Below are positions 52,684-60,339 of a stretch of 64,000 nucleotides of DNA, piece after piece. A model generated the notes under the pieces. The model made no database searches, was not told the origin of the DNA, and saw only the letters and a program-made list of their open reading frames with translations. Both the position numbers and the translations under genes were made by a program. Location: the NCBI RefSeq assembly GCF_048266365.1, contig NZ_JBLWZP010000011.1, forward strand, positions 1 through 64,000, in the 5' to 3' direction. The stretch comes from Galbibacter sp048266365. GTDB taxonomy: Bacteria > Bacteroidota > Bacteroidia > Flavobacteriales > Flavobacteriaceae. Every line of letters begins with the position of its first letter. Positions within the stretch are counted from its first letter, which is position 1.

Positions 52684-52726
52684 TAAACGTATTGATTTAC
52701 ACCGTATAAAAAGATGATAAATATCA
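52684..52726 (-). promoter_or_regulatory. Fnr-type operator and promoter of hemN
   Basis: TGATAAATATCA (52715-52726) matches the operator form seen at ccoI and ccoS. On the minus strand TACGTTTA (52684-52691) is a one-mismatch -7 element. The centre-to-(-7) distance is again 29.5 bp. Third member of the local regulon. Confidence 0.75.
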
Positions 52727-52737
52727 GCAAATCGCAC

Positions 52738-52766
52738 AAAAAAGGACTACCGATTTGAGTAGTCCC
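52738..52766 (-). terminator. Intrinsic terminator after susD
   Basis: GGACTAC (52744-52750) and GTAGTCC (52759-52765) form a seven-base stem, followed on the minus strand by six T. It closes the SusC/SusD operon about 30 bases behind the susD stop and insulates the hemN operator. Confidence 0.82.
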
Positions 52767-52796
52767 TTCAAGCAATTTAAAAATTCAAACAATCTA

Positions 52797-54488
52797 TTAT
52801 TTAGCCCACCACAATTTGGTTCCTTGGTTGTCTGCACCTTGTTGACTGACCGCCTGGGCATAATTTGGATTTGCCTGTGCACCGGATCCATAACGGAGAC
52901 GCTGTGGATATTTACCATTTAAAGTTCCTAATCCGAAAATCACAGGATTGGAAACTCCAGCAGCTAAGCTTGATGGGTATCCAGTATCACGCACAACAGC
53001 CCAGGCCTCAAAGCCATCGGTATAGCTTGCAAGCCATCGTTGTAAGGCAATTTTTTCTAATTTTTCTTCCATAGTACCGGTGGTAATATCTGCAATAGCA
53101 CTACTGGTAATATAGTTACTGGCGTCGCCTTCAGATATATCCCATAATTTCATAGCCTCTATTATACCCTTTTCCAACAACTCTTGTGCATCTCCAGCTC
53201 CTATTCCGCGTATGGCAGCTTCTGCACGCAAAAAGTAAGATTCTGCACTACTCAAGATAATTTCGGGATAACCCGTTGCCTTCTCACCTCGAGGTTGAAT
53301 GATGGCATCTCCAGGAGCACTAAACATCTCGTAACGAACATAAGGCATAATATCCCCATTAAAGCGCACAGGTTGGCCAATATATTGACCAGCTGGAACA
53401 TCAATAGTAGTTACATCTCCTGAGACACTTAAGGTATAATCTGCCTCGGCAGAAATTAGTGAGGATTCAATAAAATCTACGCGTTCTTGAAAGTTAGGAT
53501 CTGTATATTCTCCACCTTCTTTCTGGTTGGTAAACACAAAGCTACCCCCAGCTGCAGGACTAGCATATATGGCAAGTCGTGGATCGTTGTTATCGTCCAA
53601 CAAATTTATAAGTGGTTGAGAAACGGTCCATTTTGACCCTAGCCCCGCGAAATCATGCCAAACATCCCCATAAGAAGAAGAGGTCCATTCGCTGATTACA
53701 AAATCTTTTGCCATGGTAACGCTTCCGGTAGTTTCATCCAAAAGAGGTTGCGCTAAGGCTTCAGTAATAGTGCCCTCGGCGAAATCAGCTCCAGCTGCTC
53801 CTAAGGCTCTCATCCCTAAACGGAGTTTTAAGCTATTGGCCATCTTTTTCCAAAGTTGTAGATCACCAGCGCAATACACATCATTTTGCCCCACATCATC
53901 GACTCCAAGTCCAGTTCTTTCTTCATTTCCAATTATGGTCATAGCCTGGTCCAAATCTGCAATAATGCCTTTATAGATATCGATTTGAGCATCGTATTTT
54001 GGAGTTAGAATACCGTCGACACCAGCCTCAGAGAAGGGAACCATCCCGAATGTATCCGAATACATTTGAAAATACAAACTCTTCATGATAAGCGACATGG
54101 CATACATGTATTGATTTTCAAATTCTCCACCCTCTTTGGTAAAGTCAGAGAAGGATTTGATATTTCCAAAATAACCCGCTAGCCAGCCATAAGCCGCATC
54201 CGTATACCCCGGATTGTAACTATAAGATAATTCATCCGCCCACCAGCATTGGTTAAAACCAAAGGTAAAATGACCTGCAAATCGATCTGCATTAATCAGA
54301 TGTGCCCTCCAATACTCAAATCGCCCGGGCGCATACATACCGACTTGGGAACTGGTTAAAAAGTATTTGGCACTGACATCATCAGAATCAAACCCTTGAT
54401 TATCCCTATTAATTTCTTCAAAGTCTTTCGTACAACCCACTGCGATAATGAGGCATAGAAGACTTGTTATATATACTATTTTTTTCAT
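52797..54488 (-). CDS. SusD/RagB-like nutrient-binding outer membrane lipoprotein
   Basis: A 563-residue lipoprotein (lipobox IIAVGC) of the SusD-like superfamily, alpha-helical with tetratricopeptide-like repeats. Typical text includes NADRFAGHFTFG near the N-terminus, SLIMKSLYFQMYSDTFG and LRAEAAIRGIGAG (a SusD helix). It would bind glycans at the cell surface and hand them to the SusC pore. A second ATG three codons upstream (54497) is also possible. It ends in front of the intrinsic terminator. Specific ligand unknown. It belongs to the branch of SusD proteins labelled SusD-like 2. Confidence 0.9.
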   Translation of the reverse strand: MKKIVYITSLLCLIIAVGCTKDFEEINRDNQGFDSDDVSAKYFLTSSQVGMYAPGRFEYWRAHLINADRFAGHFTFGFNQCWWADELSYSYNPGYTDAAYGWLAGYFGNIKSFSDFTKEGGEFENQYMYAMSLIMKSLYFQMYSDTFGMVPFSEAGVDGILTPKYDAQIDIYKGIIADLDQAMTIIGNEERTGLGVDDVGQNDVYCAGDLQLWKKMANSLKLRLGMRALGAAGADFAEGTITEALAQPLLDETTGSVTMAKDFVISEWTSSSYGDVWHDFAGLGSKWTVSQPLINLLDDNNDPRLAIYASPAAGGSFVFTNQKEGGEYTDPNFQERVDFIESSLISAEADYTLSVSGDVTTIDVPAGQYIGQPVRFNGDIMPYVRYEMFSAPGDAIIQPRGEKATGYPEIILSSAESYFLRAEAAIRGIGAGDAQELLEKGIIEAMKLWDISEGDASNYITSSAIADITTGTMEEKLEKIALQRWLASYTDGFEAWAVVRDTGYPSSLAAGVSNPVIFGLGTLNGKYPQRLRYGSGAQANPNYAQAVSQQGADNQGTKLWWAK

Positions 54489-54498
54489 GGTGTACATT

Positions 54499-57400
54499 TT
54501 AGAATTTAACGTTTAAACTAAGTCCAATACTTTTGGTAGTTGGAAGTGCATAGTACAAAACTCCCTGTCCTCTGGTCGAGGTAGAATAGGTAGATTCCGG
54601 GTCAAAATTATCCGCCTTCTTATAAAAAAAGAAAAGATTACGACCCACTGCACTAAGAGACAGATCTGTAAAGAAACTCCTATCCAAGAACCTTTTGGGT
54701 AGGTTATAGGTCAAACTCAACTCTCTCAAGCGAAAATTGGTTTGAGAAAAAACATACTCTGAACCTATTCCACTTACAGCCCCCCAATAATCTTGAGCTG
54801 AAATTTGTGTGGTATTAGGTGTGAAATTACCCTCCCCATCATCTATAACTCCCTCAACTAGGACACCATCTTCTCTATAACGAAGTGAATTTTCAGACAC
54901 CCCGCTTGCATCAAGACCAGCATCAGTTGCCGAGAACACCTCTCCTCCTATCCTAAAATCCACTAAAGCATTCAGCGTAAAATCCTTATACCTAAAAGTA
55001 TTGGTGAATCCTCCGGTCATATCGGGCTGATAATTACCGACTTTAACACGCTCAGCAGTTGCTTGAGGACGGCCTTCTGAAGTCAGAATAAGCTGACCAG
55101 CCTCATTTCGAAGCCAATCCCTAACATATATATCTCCATAACCACCACCGACTTCTGCTCTAACATCTACAATTCCAGAATTACTGGAGCTAAAGAAATA
55201 ATTATCTTGTCCATCAATCAGACTGACCAATTTGTTCTCATTTTTTGCTATATTAATCGAAACATCCCATGAGAAATTTTCAGAATCCACCGGAGTTCCT
55301 CCAACTAAAAGTTCAAAACCCTTGTTGGTGATTTCACCTACATTTTCTCTAAAGTAGCCATAACCCGTTCCCGGATCCACCGGAACATCAAAGATTAAAT
55401 CCTTACTGCTAATTTCGTAATACGCGAAATCAGCATACAAACGATTCCGAAACGCTTGCAACTCCAAACCAACTTCATGTGAAGTGACGTCTTCCGGACG
55501 AAGACTTTCACTGAATTTAATGTTTTGACGGGTAATTTGAGTATTTTCCAAATAACCGTTTGCTGCAACTTTAAATACATTGATAATCTGCTGAGGCTTT
55601 GTGTCATTACCTACACTTGCAGTACTTGCTTTTAATTTCAAAAGATCGATGTTGGCTTCATCCAGATTAAATATCTCATTTAATAGCACACTTAGACTTG
55701 CAGAGGAATAAAAATAAGATTGATTTTCAACAGGTAATGTTGATGACCAATCATTTCTTGCTGTCACATCCAAATACACCATATCGTTATACGAAAACGA
55801 AGCAGATCCATATAGCGAATTTACGCGCTTCTCTGTTTTAGCACTTTGGGAAGCGGTAAGTTGGGAGCCGTCAGTATTATCTAGAAAATACCTTCCGGGT
55901 ATTTTAAAATCAAAACCGTTCGTACCCGATTCTTTATAGGTAGAATGTCTCATATTACCACCTGCGTTGGCTGAAATATTAAATTTAGATCCAATATCCT
56001 TATTAAACATCAACAAGAAATCATAATTGGTCTCCGTGATATCATTTTGACCAAAGCGAATTCTACCATCGTAAAAAAAGTGATGCCCTGTCGCTTCATA
56101 ACCTTCTGTTTCCACCATTACTGCGTCTGTTCCTACTCTGGCAAAAGCAGAAAGCCAATCGGTAAATTGGTAATTTAATTTGGCAAATCCGGTAATTCTG
56201 GTTCTAAAATCCGCATTATGATCATTGTGCAACATCCAGTATGGATTACCCCCATTGGATGTAGGTGCAATAACCGCATAAGGGCTGGTTGGATCCAAAG
56301 GATTATCCAGATTTTGATAGGTCTTCAAATCGTTAATTGACACATTTCTTACCAATGGCCATACATAGGCCACGACACCTTCAGTTCCCTGAGCAGGTCT
56401 ATTGTTAGCCTCTTGTTTGAAATACGTAACCTTGGCGTCTAAAGATAATTTATCGGAAAGATTAGCAGTTCCTCTTAAATTGAAGTTGTTTCTTTTAACC
56501 GACGAGTTCGGTAGAATGGATTCCAAATCTGAATTTGTGTAGGAGAAAAACACCGTAGCCTTATCTGAACCGGCCGTCAACGATATGTTATTGACATAAC
56601 TGGAACCAGTCTCAAAAAAATCTTTCACATTATTCGGCTGAGCAACGTAAGGTCTCATCTCTCCATTGTATCCTAGGCGCATGGATCCATCAAAACGAGG
56701 CCCCCATGAACTCCTGCCTTTCACGGTACTGACCTGAGTGTTTAAATCCGCCGAAGTATCAATTAAAGGAAAATTACCATCAGTTCCTCTACCGTATTGA
56801 TTTTGATATTTCGGTAATACCAAAGGAGAATCAAAGGTCACACTTGAGGTATAAGAAATCCCTAAACCTTTGGTATTTCGACCGCGTTTGGTCGTAATAA
56901 TAATTACACCATTACTGGCTCTGGACCCATAAAGTGCCGCAGCATTTGGTCCTTTTAATATGGACATGCTTGCAATATCATCAGGGTTAATATCAGAAAT
57001 CCCGTTCCCCATATCAGGTACAGAATACTCCGAACCATTTGAGGATTGTAGGGCGGTATTGTCAATAGGAACACCATCAATTACATAAAGTGGTTGGTTG
57101 TTCCCTGTAATGGAGTTGTTCCCCCGAATAACTACCCTGGTTCCACCACCCACACCAGAGGTAGATTTAGAAACAACTACCCCGGCAACTTTACCGGCTA
57201 GTGAACTCGCAACATTGGATTCCTTAACCAAGGAAACACTTTCACCATCAAGTTCTGTTACTGAATAACCCAAGGATTTACGCTTTCTGGTGAGTCCTAG
57301 TGATGTAACCACAACCTCATCAAGTTGCTGTGTGTCTGCACTTAGCTCAATGCTAAATGAATTTCTTCCTTCCACAGCTACTTCCTGTGTTGTAAATCCA

Positions 57401-57633
57401 ATCATGGAGATGACCAAAACAGCTTGTTCTGAAACGGCATCTAAGGCGAAGTTTCCATCAAAATCTGAGGAAGTACCTAAATTAGTGCCTTTGATTGCAA
57501 TAGTGGCTCCTGGTAATGGCAATCCATCCGAAAGACTGCTAACAGTCCCTGTAATGGCTTTATCCTGTGCATTTAGCTGTACACTACACAAAAGCCAAGA
57601 AAGCATCGTAAAAAATAAAAGTCTCTTACGCAT
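54499..57633 (-). CDS. SusC/RagA-like TonB-dependent transporter
   Basis: A 1044-residue outer membrane protein. It has a signal peptide (to about 22), an N-terminal carboxypeptidase-like CNA domain (GTVSSLSDGLPLPGATI, about 30-105), the TonB-box-like ELDEVVVTSLG region (reading QLDEVVVTSLGLTRKRKS), a plug with GSRASNGVIIITTKRG, and a long barrel. It forms the transport pore partnered by SusD downstream (gap 10 bp). The promoter region carries direct repeats (57780-57820) that may bind a regulator. Substrate unknown. Confidence 0.95.
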   Translation of the reverse strand: MRKRLLFFTMLSWLLCSVQLNAQDKAITGTVSSLSDGLPLPGATIAIKGTNLGTSSDFDGNFALDAVSEQAVLVISMIGFTTQEVAVEGRNSFSIELSADTQQLDEVVVTSLGLTRKRKSLGYSVTELDGESVSLVKESNVASSLAGKVAGVVVSKSTSGVGGGTRVVIRGNNSITGNNQPLYVIDGVPIDNTALQSSNGSEYSVPDMGNGISDINPDDIASMSILKGPNAAALYGSRASNGVIIITTKRGRNTKGLGISYTSSVTFDSPLVLPKYQNQYGRGTDGNFPLIDTSADLNTQVSTVKGRSSWGPRFDGSMRLGYNGEMRPYVAQPNNVKDFFETGSSYVNNISLTAGSDKATVFFSYTNSDLESILPNSSVKRNNFNLRGTANLSDKLSLDAKVTYFKQEANNRPAQGTEGVVAYVWPLVRNVSINDLKTYQNLDNPLDPTSPYAVIAPTSNGGNPYWMLHNDHNADFRTRITGFAKLNYQFTDWLSAFARVGTDAVMVETEGYEATGHHFFYDGRIRFGQNDITETNYDFLLMFNKDIGSKFNISANAGGNMRHSTYKESGTNGFDFKIPGRYFLDNTDGSQLTASQSAKTEKRVNSLYGSASFSYNDMVYLDVTARNDWSSTLPVENQSYFYSSASLSVLLNEIFNLDEANIDLLKLKASTASVGNDTKPQQIINVFKVAANGYLENTQITRQNIKFSESLRPEDVTSHEVGLELQAFRNRLYADFAYYEISSKDLIFDVPVDPGTGYGYFRENVGEITNKGFELLVGGTPVDSENFSWDVSINIAKNENKLVSLIDGQDNYFFSSSNSGIVDVRAEVGGGYGDIYVRDWLRNEAGQLILTSEGRPQATAERVKVGNYQPDMTGGFTNTFRYKDFTLNALVDFRIGGEVFSATDAGLDASGVSENSLRYREDGVLVEGVIDDGEGNFTPNTTQISAQDYWGAVSGIGSEYVFSQTNFRLRELSLTYNLPKRFLDRSFFTDLSLSAVGRNLFFFYKKADNFDPESTYSTSTRGQGVLYYALPTTKSIGLSLNVKF

Positions 57634-57961
57634 AAAATTGAAGTTTAAGTTAGTTTATAATATGCTGTAGCTATCCCTTTAATTCAAAGGATAATATATG
57701 CTACATAAATGTTAAAAAAAACTTAAAGATTTCTAAATTATTTCGACAAACAACAAGGCTTATGAAACGAACGACATCAAAAACCACATGAAGTCAATAC
57801 AAAACCACATAAATGGTTTTAGTATCCCTAAAACTCTACAAACAAAATAATTTTTGACACCGTTATTTAGCAAATATTAAGGTGAAAATCACTTTTATTT
57901 TATAAAACATTCCAATACATTCTATAGATTTAATCCTCTAATTATTTTCTTGAAATTTATA
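57634..57961 (-). promoter_or_regulatory. susC upstream region with two 21-bp-spaced direct repeats
   Basis: AAAACCACAT occurs at 57780-57789 and again at 57801-57810, exactly two helical turns apart. The inverse, AAATGGTTTT (57811-57820), directly follows the second and makes a 7-bp hairpin with it. On the minus strand TATCCTTTG (57685-57693), with TTTT about 20 bases upstream, is a weak promoter. The repeats lie about 100-130 bp upstream of that start, a plausible activator position. No gene lies in these 328 bases. Confidence 0.45.
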
Positions 57962-59071
57962 CTATTTAGTGGCCTTAATAGCGTGGAGTTGTTCGGTTGT
58001 AAGCGAATTTCCATCAAAAAAAGAAATTCCCTTGGCTCCGTTTTCCTTGGCGAGAACAATGGCCTGTACAACCTGATCGGCAGTCATTGGAGGCACGAAA
58101 ATCCCTGTATGTAAACTAGTCGATGATCCTTTTAAATCCTCCACCCCTTGTTTGGTAGCAAAACCAATCCAATCCACTTCTTCATTGTAGAAGTTGTGAT
58201 AGATCATTGGAAGAACCATATCGATATTCCATTTGTCCCAGCGTTGTCGAACCATATGGTCAGCCATTTCAGGATAAGGAAATACTGCAGCACTCAATTT
58301 CTTACCGTGCTTATGTACAATGTCATAAGCATCATCTACCACAGCTTTAATTTGATTTAATCGAAATTGCTTCCATTCCATATCAACAGCAGGATTAGAT
58401 AACTCTCGAGGGTTTTTGTGATGGATTTTCTCAAATTCACTAACGCAGACATCACAGTAACAAAAATCAAACTCGGGAAGCTCTGTCTCTTGTTTCAAAT
58501 CATACTTTGGCAACAATCCTACGGGAAGGAAAATGTCTGAATAACGTATGTAATCCAAATGAACTGTTTCTATCCCATTTACTTTGGCCAATTCTTCTAC
58601 AAGATGCAACACATGTTCTCGTGCTGGTTTTCTTGTCGGACATAACCATTGGTAATAATCTACATAAGGTCTGTGGTCAAAACAAGAATTACCATCGCGG
58701 CTCACAGCATACCACTCAGGATGCTGTAAGGCTACAGAATCTCCTGGGCGATTCATGGCCATGATCCAGGCGTGGACTTCCAGGCCCTCCTGTTTTGCTA
58801 GAGGTGTAAGTCTTCCGAGTAATTCTGGATCTGTTCCGGTATTGATGAGTACTGCATCTATTCCACTATTTTTATATTTTGAAAATTCGGCCACATAAGT
58901 GGAGTCATCTCGATTGGCATCTGCTGTTATCCAGGTCCAATATTTAAAATCTTCATTGCCTGAAACTTCGGCCATCGTGCTAGCTGCGGGAGCAGCTTCT
59001 TTAGGTTGCTTTTGTTGGCAACCCAATAGCACTACGGCTAGAATCAATGTGAGTACGTTGTTAGTTTTCAT
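57962..59071 (-). CDS. GHL10-like glycoside hydrolase family lipoprotein
   Basis: A 369-residue lipoprotein (lipobox LLGC after a short signal) with a TIM-barrel of the GHL10/DUF187 type. FKYWTWITADANRDDSTYV begins the domain. The YIRYSD region after HLDYIRYSDIF, AWIMAMNRPGDS, DYYQWLCPTRKP and a C-terminal GAKGISFFDG strand all fit. Such proteins are thought to cleave glycosidic bonds in polysaccharides or peptidoglycan-like polymers, but few are characterised. The CYCDVC motif (about residue 205) is unusual and may form a disulfide or metal site. It lies in the middle of the putative polysaccharide locus. Confidence 0.78.
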   Translation of the reverse strand: MKTNNVLTLILAVVLLGCQQKQPKEAAPAASTMAEVSGNEDFKYWTWITADANRDDSTYVAEFSKYKNSGIDAVLINTGTDPELLGRLTPLAKQEGLEVHAWIMAMNRPGDSVALQHPEWYAVSRDGNSCFDHRPYVDYYQWLCPTRKPAREHVLHLVEELAKVNGIETVHLDYIRYSDIFLPVGLLPKYDLKQETELPEFDFCYCDVCVSEFEKIHHKNPRELSNPAVDMEWKQFRLNQIKAVVDDAYDIVHKHGKKLSAAVFPYPEMADHMVRQRWDKWNIDMVLPMIYHNFYNEEVDWIGFATKQGVEDLKGSSTSLHTGIFVPPMTADQVVQAIVLAKENGAKGISFFDGNSLTTEQLHAIKATK

Positions 59072-59090
59072 AATGTTAGTTTTTAAATAG

Positions 59091-60164
59091 TTATCGGTTA
59101 GTTATGGTTTTAAAATAGCCGTCTTCTCGAATAATCAGAAGATCGTTGCTAAAGGGACTTCGTATAGACAAATTCCATCCTGTAGCGTGCAACTCCATAG
59201 TGGGTTGCATAAGCTTCCTTTCTTGAAGGAGCGGATCAAGCTGTAAGCTCTTAAGATCTCTTGCCCATTTGCGGTGTTCGCGATAATATGCTTTTTGAGC
59301 TCTGTATATCTTGTACATTTTCCATTTAATCTTTTCATCCTCAGGAATTGTAAACTGCTGGTTTTGCTGTTCTGAAACCTCTAGGGGTGAAAAATAGACA
59401 TAACCCCAATGTTCAGGTTCATGCATATTAATGACACCCTGAGGTGACCACACCCAATTAGATTCTTCTAAATAATTCCCTAGTGAGTCCCTTCGGCGCA
59501 TATAGCGATTCGCAACAAGATCATGTTGCCATTGTACCCGGGAGAAGTTAATACGCCAAAAATTGTTCTCCGGTGGCGGTCCTCCACCCTCTTTAAGTGC
59601 TTTCCAAGGAATAGCAAACTCTAAACTCCATGAAGTATCAGTATCTGAGGGATCGTTCAAAGTTCCTTGATAGGACACCGCTGACTTAAGGCCATTAATA
59701 TCCCAATGATTGAGCACCCGTCCTTCTTCTCTATAAGGTTTGGTTAAAAACAAATCCCAAACTGTATTTAAGGCATTGATCTCAATTTCCATATAATTAT
59801 GGGTATCTCCATCGGGATCGATAAACATCTCAAAGTCGTTGTTGTAAAAAACCACGGTATCTCGCTGCTTTAATGTCCCCCATATATGAGGTTCCTCCAT
59901 ACGTACATAAACGTAGAGATGATTGACATCCCAAAGCATTTTAAAGCGTGTGTTGTAACGAGGCGTTAATTCCCCTTGAATATCTATAAAATCACTTGAC
60001 CATGACGCTTGTTCCCAGGCCTTTTCCTTTGCATCACCATCAATCTGTAAACTATCGTTTAGCTTATAGGCGTTGTAGTATCTTGGAGAATTGGATTGGG
60101 CATTGATCTTGATCAGAAAGCAAGAATTAATAACCACTAAAAGAAAAAGGGATCTTAGGCGCAT
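59091..60164 (-). CDS. CBM9-like carbohydrate-binding protein
   Basis: A 357-residue exported protein (signal peptide to about 22). The domain at about 30-250 matches CBM9-like proteins: LQIDGDAKEKAWEQASW at the start, FEMFIDPDGDTHNYMEIEIN in the middle and SWSLEFAIPWKAL later. The remaining third (about 260-357) is basic and helical, with no family recognised. CBM9-like domains bind sugar ends in xylan- and cellulose-degrading enzymes, and similar stand-alone proteins occur in many glycan loci. It is the first gene of the locus and lies directly behind the asmA terminator. Confidence 0.82.
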   Translation of the reverse strand: MRLRSLFLLVVINSCFLIKINAQSNSPRYYNAYKLNDSLQIDGDAKEKAWEQASWSSDFIDIQGELTPRYNTRFKMLWDVNHLYVYVRMEEPHIWGTLKQRDTVVFYNNDFEMFIDPDGDTHNYMEIEINALNTVWDLFLTKPYREEGRVLNHWDINGLKSAVSYQGTLNDPSDTDTSWSLEFAIPWKALKEGGGPPPENNFWRINFSRVQWQHDLVANRYMRRRDSLGNYLEESNWVWSPQGVINMHEPEHWGYVYFSPLEVSEQQNQQFTIPEDEKIKWKMYKIYRAQKAYYREHRKWARDLKSLQLDPLLQERKLMQPTMELHATGWNLSIRSPFSNDLLIIREDGYFKTITNR

Positions 60165-60193
60165 TGGTTGTGATGGTGTTTTTTGGATGTTAA

Positions 60194-60235
60194 AAAGGAC
60201 AGTAATTGAAACGAATTCAACAATTACTGTCCTTT
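60194..60235. terminator. Strong bidirectional hairpin terminator
   Basis: AAAGGACAGTAATTG (60194-60208) and its exact complement (60221-60235) form a 15-bp stem with a GAATTC-containing loop. T runs flank it on both strands. It closes the asmA transcript and leaves only 29 bases before the CBM9-like gene, so the promoter of the glycan locus must overlap the hairpin or transcription must read through. Confidence 0.85.
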
Positions 60236-60339
60236 AAATATTCTTATAATAATCCAAACTAATAAATAATTTAGACCATCAACTGCGATTAATAGCTAAA
60301 CACCACTAAAGTAAGGACGTTAAGCATAATGCTGTTTAA

